From NCBI RefSeq assembly GCF_030272615.1, contig NC_081409.1:651092468-651156467 (forward strand): DNA of 64,000 nt, written 5' to 3'. Numbering within the stretch: position 1 is the first letter of the stretch; the number at the start of each line of letters is the position of its first letter. The DNA is from Cryptomeria japonica (Eukaryota; Streptophyta; Pinopsida; Cupressales; Cupressaceae). The position numbers were made by a program, and so were the translations under genes. The notes beneath the pieces were generated by a model, which ran no database searches, had not been told where the DNA came from, and was given only the letters and a program-made list of their open reading frames with translations. Below are positions 1 through 12,270 of this stretch, one piece after another.

Positions 1-517
1 GATTATAGTAAACCGGTAAGACAACCTAATGCCTACAAATCTCAATGGAAAATTATTTAACTATAACAAGTATGGTCATAGAGCAAATTAGTGTAGATCT
101 AGAAATTATCAGAACACCAATGCACCCACCGGTTAATGTTCTAAATGCAACAGAGTTGGTCATAATTCATAAAATTGCAGAATGAATGTAAGATGTTATG
201 TTTGTGGAAGATTTGGACACTTATCTAATCAATGCAGAACACATATCGGCATAGGATATGGAAAAGATATTCATCAAAACAATGTGACTTGTTATGCTTG
301 TAACAAGATTGGACATATTGCAAAAAATTTTAGAAGTAAGGCATCACCGGCAAATAACAAAGGACCCAGTTTGAAAGGTAAAGAAAAGGTTGAAGAGGTA
401 AAACAAGAATTCTCAAAACAATGGATTAGAAAGTCAGATCAAAATGTTAATGAAGCTATTCCTTTAGTGGTAGAGCATAGTATCACTCCACCGGTGGGAG
501 ATTCTTCATCTAACTGA
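1..517 (+). pseudogene. G1 gag, C-terminal zinc-knuckle part
   Basis: The fragment is the nucleic-acid-binding end of a Gag-like protein. Four CCHC-type knuckles can be followed. The first (about 46-95) has lost cysteines and contains a stop. The second (about 130-180) contains a stop. The third is intact (CYVCGRFGHLSNQC, within 182-245). The fourth (about 285-335) has lost its last cysteine. A frameshift near position 50 separates the first residues from the rest. The open stretch 182-517 ends in a Ser/Pro-rich tail matching the gag ends of G2 and G3. The coiled-coil N-terminus seen in those copies is outside the window. Confidence 0.8.
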
Positions 518-615
518 AAAGAAAATTTTGGGGGATATGGCAACAAATTGAAAAACATGCTAAGTTACCCTCAATTGATGGTGAGAAGTTGAATTATTTC
601 TTTACCAGCAGATGT

Positions 616-676
616 GTTAAGTTTCACTTAACCGACAGGCATTTAATGTGGTAGTTGAAGGAAATGACATTATAAA
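616..676 (+). promoter_or_regulatory. G1 inter-ORF inverted repeat and TATA-like box upstream of ORF2
   Basis: Positions 616-632 form a perfect inverted repeat, GTTAAGT-TTC-ACTTAAC. A TATAAA follows at 671-676, 149 bp before the ORF2 ATG at 820. The same pair occurs at the same place in G2 and G3. The 518-819 stretch has no coding signal. A role as an internal promoter for ORF2 is inferred. Confidence 0.45.
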
Positions 677-819
677 GGAAGTGTTTTGGCTCTTTTTCAT
701 TCACCGAGCATTCAAATTTCCTTAGAGCACAAAAATCCTGAGCGAAGGCATCCACAATGAGAAGTGAAGCAAATCATTCAATCATTCATACCTAAAAGGA
801 AAATTAAGGTATTTATACA

Positions 820-3800
820 ATGGCTTCCTCCTCTACACCTGAATTCATTGCAAATCCTACTGTAATTGAATTGATTAAACATCCTAGGCCCGTATTTAAA
901 ATTATTCCCAAAATTGCGAAGAAAGATGATACTCTAGGAGTATTTTCAAAAATACCCAAAGGAGTTGCTTATGTCGAGGATCCTAGAATTTACATACATT
1001 GTCATATTGAAGAACTAGGAGTTGAAGAGATAATGAACATGTATAAAATAGTAATTTGTGATGTTAATGGAAATGTGAAACTGGAACATAAGATAGTTGA
1101 AACCCTAGGTTTTGTGGAGATTCTTAGTATCCCTGATTTTTCAAAGGATGTTATAAGGATTGTGTTAAGAAGAGTATATGGGGAGTTCTTTTGTTTGGAT
1201 TTCATTCACAAGATAAAAAAAGAAGTAGTTAGGGCAGTGACAGGCTTACCTTCCACTGGTAGTAGGCCTGACAAAACTAAAAAGGTTCCAAATGACACTG
1301 TAATGACCCTAACCAGTGCAACCTTTGATAAGAGATCCCTGAGAGTAAATGATGTAAAGGGTATCAATGTAAAATTCATTAGCATGATTCTTGGATACAA
1401 AGTTACACATGCCAACAGATTAAACTTTGTTTCTATCTTATGTATCAAAAGTGCTTATGAAATGGTAAACAACAATGCAAAGATTGACATATGCAAATGG
1501 TTAAAAGATGAGCTAATAGGCAATCTGAAGAAAATCAAAGGGGACAAGAAAGGGACATTTAGATTTGGCAACTTACTTGTATTCTTATTGCTATATATCA
1601 CCAAGGAAGTTCTCGGAATTGGTAGAAAGGATTTTGGAATTGAAATACCGGTAGGAAAACAACTTCTGGATATTCTAAAGAACATGGGAGATGATAGGGA
1701 GAAGAACATAAATGAACATTTTTCAGGCACTAAAAGATAGGATGAAAACCAAGATAAGGCTATCTCAAGCTATAGTTGATAAGTATCAAAAGGAGATATG
1801 CTTTGTAATAAAGAAAGATGAAATCTGGATGGAGGCAGTGGTTCCGAGGACAATTTGGGTTATAGAAATAGGATATGAAGCAAATGAGAACATAATAGAA
1901 ACCTATGCAAAAGCACTTCTAGAAGCCCCTAAAGAACCAATAGAGGAAGTATTTGGAAATGCAAAAATAATTGAAAGGAAAGTTCAATCACAGAAAAGAA
2001 CAAAGAAAACTGAACAAACAGTTAGAAAAGGAAAAGGTAGGCAAAAGCAATCAAGGAAGACATATTGAACAAAACTAGTATTAAGGAGAGCGACTTAGAA
2101 GGATTACAACCAGAAACACATCTTTCACCGGTTGGTACCTCCCATAACAATGAAATACCAATAGAGTTTAAAAGGGTAGTAAGAAAAAGGAAATCTTCAC
2201 CAGTACCCACTCCTACACCTAAGAAAACAAGACAGAAACCACAGGCAATTAGGCCTCTGGCAAAGAAGATGACTCCAAGAAAGAAGAAAGAAAAGCAAGT
2301 TTTCCCTCCACTTGACAATCTTCTACATGAAATAGCTTAATATGGTAACTTATCAAACATTAGCAAGTCGTATAGCACATTTTCAAATGAAGAAAAAGAA
2401 AGCATAGAAAACAATGTTATCCTACACTTGGATATCTACAAGAAATTTTTGATTGAGGTTGTAGATGATTTACCCAATGACTTGTATAGAAGGTTAGAAG
2501 AAACAAGAGTAGCAATTGTTGAACTAGATAAAAAGATGAAGATAGAAAAATTACTTGCAGTTCACCCAGTGAATTCAACACAAGAAATTGATGAACTAAT
2601 AAGTGAGGCAAACCGAACAGTATTTTCACCTGGTCACCAGCATGTAGCATTAATGGCTGGTAGAGTTAATGAGATATCAGAAGAAACAATAGACAAGTGG
2701 GATATATTCTTTGTTGAGAGGGAAAAACAAGAAGAGCTTAAAGACTTTTAAAGTTTATCAAAAGGAAAAGGATAAAGGTAAAGGTAAGGTAGGTGGACCT
2801 TTGAGCATAAAGATAATAGATAACTTAACCCCACCTCCTTCTGATACTCCACGGGCACAAATTGTTGATACACCACCGATAAAAGATAATGTTGAGAGTA
2901 TGGAGACAACACATGAGGACACAAATCTTGATTCAGAGGTGTTGTATACAATGAATATTGACACATAGGAAGTCAATATTGTGGTTGATAAGGAGACAAG
3001 TGAGAAGAGAGATGTGGCAACTGAGCCACCGGTAGAAGACATTATAGTTGAGACAAATGTTGACGACACAGTTGGCAATATTGAAATTGGGGCTAAGCAA
3101 CAAACTCCACAGTCAATTGACCCCTGGATACAAGAAATGCAGATACCACTGGTGTACATACTAAGCAACCGTCAACTGATATCTCTGACAAATCTGTTGA
3201 GATATCAGTTGTAGACAATTCAAAGGTAAACATAGAGAAACAGGTAGAAAACATAGAGTCACAATCAGAGAAATCGGCAATGGAAAGCTCTGAGAAACAA
3301 ACTGAGGTACACACTAAGAAATCAGAAGAGAAGAAGGATGAGGTAAAGGTTAATGCGGAGAATGTGCCACCGACATCAGCTGAGAAACCTAAACCTTTGC
3401 TAGTAGAAATGCAGACTCAAACTGACCTACCAAAGGTCACCATAAGCAAAGAGGTTACTCACACTCATGGATTATAGATCGTTAAGGCAGTTGGTCAATC
3501 ATCTAGTTCTTAACTGACAGAATTCTAGCCAATCAATGTAACAGAGGTATTGCTTGATTCAATTAAGAAAATAACTGATTGCAATGCACTTGCATATAAG
3601 GCAATTGATGACACCATACTAATTTTGAAGATGATTGAACCCAAGTGTAACATAGAAAACAAAGATTCTTTAAGCCAATTAGACACATTGTCTAAGTACA
3701 TAACCGACAACCTACTAACAATTGAATAGATCAATGAGGAGACTTTCAGAGAGAAAATAAATAAAGAGAAGGAAAAATTCTTTGAGGAGACAGTAAAGAA

Positions 3801-4308
3801 GAATAAGGAACATATTGATACATTATTACCAGCACTAGGAAAGACAATTTTGGACTTCAAGAAATTGTATAGAGATACATGTAAGACAAACATTTTGATA
3901 GAGAATATAGATACATAGATCAGCAAAGCACAAAAGGAAATCAATAATATTGTTGATAATTTAATAGGTTCATCAGACTCCATATCGGTAGTAATATAGG
4001 AAATCACCGGCTATGAGGAGAAAATTGAAAAACTTGAAAAAGATAAGGAGAGATTAAAGTTTAAGGCAAAAGAATTGAAATGCAGACTAGGTCCTAAACT
4101 AGATATCCTCATCTCTTTGAGAAAAGAGATTTATGAGGCTCTTGTTCCAGGACTTGAGACACCAGAAGAGAAAATGCACATACTCACCAGTACAATCCAA
4201 AGGACAAAAGTAGCACTAAAGGATAGTGAGAGGTTCTATAACAGCCTAAATTTTGCATTAGTGAATCTGTATCAGATTGTAACCAACCGGTTACAGGGAT
4301 CTAGATAG
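820..4308 (+). pseudogene. G1 ORF2, unknown function, frameshifted
   Basis: This is the second ORF of the G family, in the place where pol would be in an autonomous element. The start MASSSTPEF at 820 matches the starts of ORF2 in G2 (8875) and G3 (28587). The first 306 codons are open and carry the most conserved block, a VNDVKG..VKFISMILGY stretch followed by a FRFGNLL motif. After that the frame changes near 1715, 2065, 2715 and 3250, and TAG stops occur (for example 2966-2968). The middle has a basic Pro-rich segment around 2170-2300 and the C-terminal third is charged and probably coiled coil. The homologous end reads NRLQGSR and stops at 4308. I recognise no enzyme motif. Confidence 0.75.
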
Positions 4309-4519
4309 GAACTACACTCAATTGACATTGAATGAAAACCTTTATCATTGATGACAAAGAGGGAGTAGTAGAGGATGAGAAAAAGAGTAAGGAGTATGAC
4401 AGAAAAGATCATCTGCTCAGGGGGAGCACACAGTTTTGGTAAGATTTTTGGACAACACTTTTTGGATACAATTTTGGCTTTTTCTCATGAGTGTTGCCAT
4501 CAATGCCAAAGGGGGAGAT
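4309..4519 (+). other. G1 3' untranslated region with polypurine tract
   Basis: This non-coding stretch holds purine cassettes: a decayed one near 4356-4367, GGGGGAG at 4420-4426, and the proximal polypurine tract AAAGGGGGAGAT ending at 4519 just before the LTR. The last is the expected primer for plus-strand DNA synthesis. Multiple cassettes are a shared trait of G and copia elements here. Confidence 0.7.
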
Positions 4520-5279
4520 TATTGGAAAATGCACACTCCAATGAGAAATTGTAGATGTTTGAAGGTATTGTCATTGATGACAACCTTACAACCCTATGAC
4601 ATCGACAAACTCTACATCGGCACTGGCACCAGCAAAGATGTTTACCACCACTCTAGCCCAGAGGATTTTATTTTGTATTTAATTGTAAAATATTTTTGTA
4701 AAGCCAACAAGGTGAATTGTAATAGGACTCATATAAGTATGAGATCTTGTAGATCATTCAAGAATGTAAGGGATGTATGAAATGTAATAGGCAGATGCTA
4801 ATATTAAGGCAGATTGTGGAATAAGGTTTATGGAAGTTGTATGAGCTTAAACCAATACTGAACCTGGCATAGAAGATGTTGAACCGAAGTAGTACATGAT
4901 ATTGGATTTGTATAATTCATTTTTGTAAGTTAGTGAGACTTCCCTTTTATATTTAAGTAGTGAGCTATATGCAGTTGGCCTTCCTGCATGTGCAGGCCCC
5001 TATTGTAAGTAATATTCATTTATTGGCCAGTGAGCAAATATGCTGGGTCACAAATCCCACCGAGGTTTTTCCCACACCAGGTTTCCTCGTTAAAAATATT
5101 ATGTTATGGTGTGCTTTCTGTGTTGTGGTTATTGATCTTATTTATTGCATTATTTCTAGTTTACCGGTACACTGTTTTGGAATACAATCCATTTAATAAG
5201 TTTAGAAAATCTATTAACCGGTTAGATACTGATTCACCGCCCCCCCCCCCCCCGCTCAGTATCTTTGGGAATCCTAACA
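4520..5279 (+). repeat. 3' LTR of G1
   Basis: The LTR begins TATTGGAAAATG (G-to-A change from the family TGTTGG) and ends CTAACA. It is similar to the LTRs of G3. A C-rich hairpin lies near its 3' end (AGATACTGA at 5224-5232 pairs with TCAGTATCT at 5256-5264). The loop contains a run of about 14 C. Open frames crossing the LTR are chance. Confidence 0.8.
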
Positions 5280-6578
5280 AAGACAAGGATGAATGGATGA
5301 TAGATAGTGGATGTTCACATCATATGACTGGAGATAAAAGGAATTTTCTATCATTGCAAGAATTTGATGGTGGTCTGGTTAGATTTAAAGATGACAAAGC
5401 ATGTATGATCAGAGGAAGAGGAACTATATCATTGGATGGTAAGCATAACACTGAAATTGTTTATTATGTTGAAGGTTTAAGGTATAATATTTTGAGTGTA
5501 GGATAGTTGGTGGATAAGGGATTTCAATTACAGTTCAAGGATGGAAAATGCAAAATCATTAACAGATTTGGTTTGGAGATTGCAAATAGTACATAGACTA
5601 AAGGTAACATATTTCATTTGAACTTTGGTGAGAAGACATGTTTGATTGCACAGGTTGATGAGAGTTGGTTATGGCATAAGAGGTTGTGTCATGTGAATTT
5701 TGATTGCATTGTAAAGATCATCGCAACTAAGGCTATTAGAGATATACCTAAGATTGTGAAGTCCTATAATCCGGTATGTAAGGAAACTCAAGTGGGAAAG
5801 CAAGTCAAAACTTCTTTTAAGAGTATACAAGACAAATCTAATGATGTTCTTGATCTTATTTATACTAATTTGTGTGGTCCTGCTAAGATAAAGAGTTTTC
5901 AGGGTGATAGATATTTCATGCTAATCATTGATGATTATTCTAGAATGACGTGGATTACTTTTCTAAGGGAGAAATCTGAAGCTTTTTAAAAGCTTAAAAT
6001 ATTTAAAGCTAAAGTTGAGACAAAGATAGGGTTGAAGATTAAATGCTTAAGGTCAGATTAGGGTGGTGAATTCACATCCGTTGAATTTAACAGTTATTGT
6101 GAGAAGTGTGGGATAAGGAGACAATTGTCTGTACCCTGGACACCTCAGCAAAATGGTGTTGTGAAAAGAAAGAACAAAACTATCTTGGATGTGGCGAGAA
6201 CTATGATGATGGAAGCTAATTTGCTTCATATATATTAGAGAGAAGCTATGAAAATGGTGGTATAAACATTCAATAGAGTCCATATCAAAGGAGACATTGG
6301 TAAGACACCTTATGAGTTATGGTTCGGTCATACACCTACAGTTAAGTATTTCATAATCTTTGGTAGTAAATGCTATATCAAAAGAGATGATTCCATTGGA
6401 AATTTTGATCCTAGATGTGATGAATGGATATTATTGGTTAGTCTAATGAAAGAAAAGCATATAGATGTTATAAAAAAATATTGCAGAGAATTGTAGAAAG
6501 TTCTAATGTCAAGGTGGATGAGTTGTACAAAGGTCAAATCAGAACTTATGAGAGAATCGGAAGTGGAGATGATCATAA
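5280..6578 (+). pseudogene. pol: C1 pol part 1: protease and integrase
   Basis: The protease active-site motif D-S-G is at 5303-5311, in the context MIDSGCSHHMTG. The pre-integrase/HHCC region (WHKRLCHVNF, about 5670) follows, then the integrase core. The second catalytic Asp is in IIDDYSRMTW (about 5925-5955) and the GGEF glutamate is near 6065. The first catalytic position reads Asn (AAT at 5867-5869, TNLCGP) where copia integrases usually have Asp. Stops include TAG at 5504-5506 and after LEIANST. TAGs also replace residues in the GGE and NQVH regions. The coding frame runs to 6578, where G2 interrupts it. The protein is inactive as it stands. Confidence 0.85.
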
Positions 6579-7389
6579 TGTTGGCATTCTACACTCTTAT
6601 GAGAATAGCTGATGTTGTCATTGATGGAAACCAATTGGAAACTCACCGACAATCAATTTCTACATGTCCGACATCACAAACTTCATACACCTGCAGACAC
6701 CAGGACCGGTAGGCACTTACACTGGCATTCAGATTACATCAGCAACAAAGCATACCAGCACTCCAGCCGGCATGGGATGAACTATTGTTTATTGTAATAT
6801 AATTATCTTTTGTAAGCCGACATGGTATATTATAAAAGACTCATATATGTATGAGATCTTATAGGTCAATTTGAAAAAGAAAAAGAGAGAGAGAGGAATA
6901 GATAGTGAGACATTTTATTGTATAAGGTGATATAGTTGATAGCGAGGGTTTTGGTTATAGACTGAGCTTAAACTGGTACTAAACCTGGCATTAGAGATGT
7001 TATTTTGAGAAGTACATTGTATTGAATTTATTAATCCATTTTGTAGTCAGTGTGATTCTTTATTGAGAAGTGAGCTATAGGTTGTTGTCCTCCCTGCCTG
7101 TGCGGGCCCCTTATTGTAAGTAGTATTTATTCATTGGCCAGTGAGTAAATATTGTGGGTCACAAATGCCACTGAGGTTTTTACCACACTAGGTTTCCTCA
7201 TTAAATATCTTTTGTTATGGTATGTTTCTATGTTGTCTCTATTATTTTTGTTTACTGTAATAATTCTTATTTACCGGTACACTGTTTTGGGTTGAAAAGT
7301 TATAAATAAGTTTAAATATTCTACTAACCAGTTAGACACTGATTCATCCCCCCCTCTCAGTTTCTTTGGGACTATCATTGAATCTAACA
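6579..7389 (+). repeat. 5' LTR of G2
   Basis: An 811-bp LTR beginning TGTTGGCATTCT and ending ATCTAACA. The C-rich hairpin near the 3' end has arms AGACACTGA (7334-7342) and TCAGTTTCT (7357-7365), with one mismatch. A short AG-rich tract near 6880 is the counterpart of the long (AG)n in the 3' LTR. Confidence 0.88.
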
Positions 7390-7404
7390 ATTGGTATTAG
7401 AGCC
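7390..7404 (+). other. G2 primer binding site
   Basis: ATTGGTATTAGAGCC directly follows the 5' LTR. It differs by one C-to-T change from the plant copia initiator-Met tRNA site TGGTATCAGAGC. Confidence 0.8.
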
Positions 7405-7460
7405 TGGTCCTCTATTTGCAAAATCCTAACAGCTTGAGGAAGATTCTGACACCGGTACAG

Positions 7461-8573
7461 ATGGAGAACTTAAGAAAACATTTGCAAGGAGCTCTTGAAG
7501 ATTTTGATGCATAAAATTTGAAGAATATAAAACTTGAAAATAATCTGAGGATTGCTAAGGAATTCATTAAATGACTTCAAGAAAATCTGGTTATAGCACA
7601 AAATAAGAGAAAGGAACTTCATGAGAAGATGCAGAATGATGATGATAAAAAAGAGACTCTTACAGACATTGCAAATAAGTTGAGACAAGAGAATAGTAAT
7701 ATGAAGAATGAAATGCAAGATATGACTATAAGGTTATGTAAGGATATTGAAGACAGGAAGAAGAATGAAGAAGACTTGACTAGGAGACTTAATGATTCTA
7801 GAAATGAAAATCTCAAACTTGGTCATGAAAATGATATGTTAAAGATAGATATGATACACGCGCAACATGATAAAGATGAGCTTGTGAGACAAGTTAGAAT
7901 TCTAGAAAATGAGTTGATCACTGCAAATAAACACAAAGACAAATTCAAGAAAAGTTCAGAAGAACTTGATGACATGCTTAAAAGACAGAAACCTGATGGA
8001 GATACAAATGGACTTGGATTTGAACAAGGAGAAAGTTTCGGTACTGCAAATAATCAAGATCAAAACAAACCAGTAAGACAACCTAATGCTTATAAATTTA
8101 ATGGGAAATGTTTTAATTACAATAAATATGGTCACAGAGCAAATCCATGTAGATTTAGAAATAATCAGAATATAAACTCACCCACCGGTCAATGTTCCAA
8201 ATGCAACAAAGTTGGTCATAATTTAGAAAATTGCAGAATGAATGTGAAATGCTATGTTTGTGGAATATTTGGGCATTTATCTAATCAATGCAGATTACAA
8301 ACCGGTCAAGGATATGGAAAGGCTATTTAGAGGAATAATGTAACTTGTTATGCATGCAACAAGATTGGACATATTGCAAAATTCTGTAGAAGCAAGAATA
8401 CATCGGCGAACAATAAAGGATCTAGTTTGAAGGGCAAACAAAAGGTAGAAGAAGTAAAGCAAGAATTTTAAAAACCATGGATTAAGAAGAGTGATCAGAA
8501 AACTGATGAAACTATCTCTGCACCAGTAGAACAGATTAATCCTCCACCGGTAGGAGATTCTTCATCTAACTAA
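7461..8573 (+). pseudogene. gag: G2 gag: coiled coil plus four CCHC knuckles
   Basis: This is a 370-codon frame with no indels. About residues 1-175 are a highly charged, heptad-rich region typical of a long coiled coil. The C-terminal third has four CCHC zinc knuckles: CFNYNKYGHRANPC (first spacing altered by a Cys-to-Tyr change), CSKCNKVGHNLENC, CYVCGIFGHLSNQC and CYACNKIGHIAKFC. I see no UBN2-type copia capsid domain, unlike the gags of C2 and C3. The protein probably binds and packages element RNA. In-frame stops occur near the start (TAA and TGA around 7513 and 7572), at 8328-8330 (TAG) and near 8468 (TAA). The start was chosen by alignment with G3. It is inactive unless stops are read through. 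Confidence 0.78.
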
Positions 8574-8670
8574 GGAATAATCCTTAGGTGGTATTGCAGC
8601 AAAATCAAAATCATGCATTCTACCCTCGGTTGATGGTGAGAAGATACATTTCTTCTTTACCGGCAGATGT

Positions 8671-8733
8671 GTTAAGTTTTCACTTAATCGATGAGCATTT
8701 AATGCAATTTTAAAGAACCTTTTTGGCTATAAA
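8671..8733 (+). promoter_or_regulatory. G2 inter-ORF inverted repeat and TATA-like box
   Basis: GTTAAGT-TTTC-ACTTAAT at 8671-8688 is the same hairpin as in G1, with one terminal mismatch. TATAAA at 8728-8733 lies 147 bp before the ORF2 ATG. The 8574-8874 spacer otherwise shows no coding potential. Confidence 0.45.
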
Positions 8734-8874
8734 GCACTAGGAAATCCTCATTTTGAACTCACCGAGCATTCAAACAATCAGAGAGCGCGAAACTGAGCAA
8801 GGGCATTTTAAGGCGAAGCTGCGAAGTAATTTTTAGGCATTTAGAAATTCAGATAAGAGGTATTTATCTTTGAA

Positions 8875-11800
8875 ATGGCTTCCTCATTTTCTGTTCCAGA
8901 GTTTATTGCAAAACCTATTATTGTGGAAAATGTCAAACACCCTAGACCCGTATTGAAGATTATCCCTAAGATTGCAAAACATGATGAATCTGTTGGAGCT
9001 TTTTCAAAAATTCTGAAGGGTGTAGCATTTGCAAAAGACCATATAATTTACATACATTGCAACATACAAAACCTAGGGACTGAGGATCTAAAGAAAATAT
9101 TCAATGGGGTTATTACTGATGGGAATGGTGTGATCAAACCTGAACATAAAATTGTGGGAGACTTAGGTTTTGTAGAGATTATGAACATTCTCGAATTTCC
9201 AAAGGAAGTTGTCAGACTTGTATTGAGTAGAGTCCATGGAGATTTTATGTGGTTAGAGTCAGTTTGCAAGATAACCAGGGAAGCATTTAAGGTAGTTACT
9301 GGTTTACCTTCAACCGATAGTAGACCTCATAAACCAAGAAAATACTGAAAAAGGGAGTTATGGAGTTAACTGGAGCCACATCTGATAATAGGTCACTTAA
9401 AGTGAATGATGTTAAGGATATCAATGTAAGATATGTGAGTATGGTACTAGGATACAAAGAAACTCATGCAAATAGACTAAATTTTGTTTCTAGCCTTTGT
9501 ATTCATAGTGCATATGAGATGGTGAACAATAATGCTAAGATTGATGTGTGTGAATGGCTTAAAGATGAATTAATTGAAAATTTGAAGAAGATTAAGGGAG
9601 ATAAGAAAGGTACTTTCCATTTTGGAAACCTACTAGTATGCTTGATGCTATACTTTACCAAAGAGATACCCGACATAGGTCACAAGGATTTTGGTTATGA
9701 CATCCTGGTAGGAAGACAGATACAGGAAACTTTCACCAGTATGGGCACTAATAGTGTTAAGAACATCACAGACTACTTTGAAACATTTTAAACAAAGATG
9801 AGAGAAAGAGAGAGACTACCATAGAGCATAATTGATAAGTATGACAAGGAAATCTGTTTTGTCATTAAGAGAGATGAAACTTGGATGGAAGCAGTAAGCC
9901 CTAGAGCTACTTGGGTTACTGATATGGGTTATGAGGTTGACCTATCTATTTTGGAAACATATGCTAAAGCTCTACTTGATGCACCAAGAGAGCCATATGA
10001 GAAATTATTTGGAAATGCAGAAACTATTGAGAGCAATATATCTATGCAGAAAAGGACAAAAAGAAGAGAAAAATTTATCAGAGACACCTCCAAGAAGGTC
10101 AAGGAAATCAAAGAAAATGTCATGAATATCAGTGGTATATCAGCAAGTGAACTTGAAGGACTGCAACCTAAAGCACATGTTTCACCGGTTGTAACATCCT
10201 TCGATACCAATAGTGGTAAGGCTGCTGAGTTTAAAAGAGTAGAAAGGAAGAGAAAACCCTCACTGATACCATCTCCTTCACCTAAGAAAACTAGGACACT
10301 AAGGAAGAAACAACAGGAAGTTAGGGAACCAAAGAAGAATCTTACACCTAAGAAGAAACAGACACCGATTACCCCCACACTAAATGATCTATTGAATGAG
10401 ATTATAGAGGAAGGAAATCTATCTAATGTAAATAAATGCTATATTTCTTCCAATGATTCTGACAAAAGCACAATTAAAGAAAGTATTATTTTGCACTTAG
10501 ATATTTACAAGAAAATTTTGATAGAAGTGATTGATGAGATACCAAATTATTTATACGTGAGATTGGAAGCAAAAAGGCTATCCATAATGGAACTGGACAA
10601 GAAGTTGAAAGTTGAAGCACTCTTGCCTGTACATCTGATAAATTGTAAGGAAGAAATAGATGAGCTTATTTCTAAAGCTAACCGGTCAGTATTTGTTAGT
10701 GGACACCGACAAGTGAGTCTGATGGCTGGAAGGGTTAAAGAAATTGCAGATGAGACTACAGATAAATGGGACATATTCTTTATAGAGAAGGAAAAGCAAG
10801 AGGAAAAAATTAGATCAAAAATGGAAAAGACATTCAAGGTATATCAAAAGGACAAGGGAAAAGGTAAAGTAGGTGGTGTACCTTCCATAAAAATAACAGA
10901 TAACATCCCTCCACCAACCCAGGACACCCCTCCATTAGCACCTTCATCACCGATTCATACAGCTAATCCACCAAATATAGCTACTGAAGGTTTAACCCAT
11001 GATGATACTAATCTGGAGTCAGAGATACTTTTTACAATGAATGTAGACACTCAGGAGGTAAACATTGTTGTGGACAAAGAATCTACAGAGGTTAAGCCAG
11101 ATAGTGTTGAGGACAGCAAGATTTTAAAGAAACCGGCACAAACTATTGACTCTTAGAAAACTAAGATACCAGCACAAACAAAGCAACTAGAGATTGAGAA
11201 ACAAACAGAGGACAAGACAACTTGCACAGGGCCACCAGAATCTAAGAAACCGGTAGTGGTACTGATAGAGAAACAATTTGAGGCAAAGGTACATGTTGAG
11301 TCTGTAAAAATGGTAGTTGTAGAGAAGTCTAATTAGAGTAAGAAACCATTAAAGTCAGAGGTACAGACACAAACAGATCCATCGGAAGAAAAGATAAGTA
11401 AAGTGGATGGATCTGATGGAAACAAAGAGGATAAAGTGAGGGTGATTGGTCAGACATCTATTGAGAAGAAACCTACAGTAGAACCGAGCACATCTACAGG
11501 TGAATTCACTCCCACTAATATTACATAGGTACTTTTGGATTCAATTAAAAGGATTACTGATTGCAATGCCTTAGCATTTAAGGAAATTGATAACACATTA
11601 CCCATTCTAAAGATGATTGCACCTAATTGTAAGATAGATCACATTAATGATTCTTTAGGGAAATTGGACACATTGTCCAAATTCATTATTGATAATATAA
11701 TAACTATAGATAAGGTGAATGAGGATACCATAAAGGAGAGAGTTGACAAAGAGAAAAAAAATTCTTTGAAAATACCATAAAGAAATGTACCGATCATTTG

Positions 11801-12270
11801 GACACACTTTTACCGATACTCAACTCAACAATTTTGGAGTATAAGGAGTTATATAGGAAAGCATGTAAACCTCACTGTTTAACAGAGGACATTGATGAGG
11901 AGATCAAAAAGACACAAAAATAAATTGATGACATTGTGGACAATATAATAGGTTCATCTGAACTTATATCAGTTTTTGAGGAGAAGTTGAAAAACTTGAG
12001 AAATAAAAGGCAAGAATAAGGTCTAATACTCGGGAATTAAAGGATAAACTTGGTCTGAGGTTAGATAGTCTTATTACTCAGAGAGTTGAATTATCTAAGG
12101 CAATAGTTCAAGGAGAATGATCACCAGAGCAACAAATGCACTATCTCACCAGTATGATCCAGCAGACTGAGGCTACTTTAACCGACAGTAACAAGTTTAT
12201 GCAGAGTTTAAATATGATTTTGGCAGACATCTTTCAGATTGTCACCAACCGGTTACAGACATTGAGGTAG
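8875..12270 (+). pseudogene. G2 ORF2, unknown function
   Basis: About 1,130 codons in the pol position. The N-terminal half carries the family block (VNDVKDINVRYVSMVLGY, then WLKDELIENLKKIK and a GNLLVC segment). A central basic stretch (about 10230-10360; KRKPS, SPKKTR) looks like a nuclear localisation signal. The C-terminal half is Lys/Glu-rich and likely coiled coil, ending NRLQTLR. Damage is light: one frameshift near 9340, one near 11760, and in-frame stops at 9789 (TAA), 9822, 11154, 11334 and 11526 (all TAG), plus later ones. The longest open part is 9885-11156. No catalytic motif of RT, integrase, transposase or protease is visible. Its function is unknown. Confidence 0.75.

Larger units (their letters stand above)
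1..5279 (+). mobile_element. G1: non-autonomous copia-like element (gag + ORF2, no pol), 5' end outside window
   Basis: This is the 3' part of a G-family element. It contains the zinc-knuckle end of gag, an inter-ORF region, a decayed ORF2, a polypurine tract and a 3' LTR ending in CTAACA at 5279. No protease, integrase or reverse transcriptase lies between gag and the LTR. Immediately after the LTR the sequence enters the protease region of a different, pol-bearing copia element (C1), with no primer site. I therefore infer that G1 is an insertion into C1 rather than its 5' end. The expected right TSD is AAGAC (5280-5284); the left copy would lie upstream of the window. Confidence 0.8.

Noticed and set aside
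4436-5196. Open frames of 78-158 aa crossing the G1 LTR
   Set aside because: They lie across a non-coding LTR. The 158-aa frame only joins the LTR to C1 protease by chance.
8328-8330. Amber stop in G2 gag as a programmed readthrough site
   Set aside because: G3 and G4 have no stop at this position and there is no pol downstream to be expressed by readthrough.
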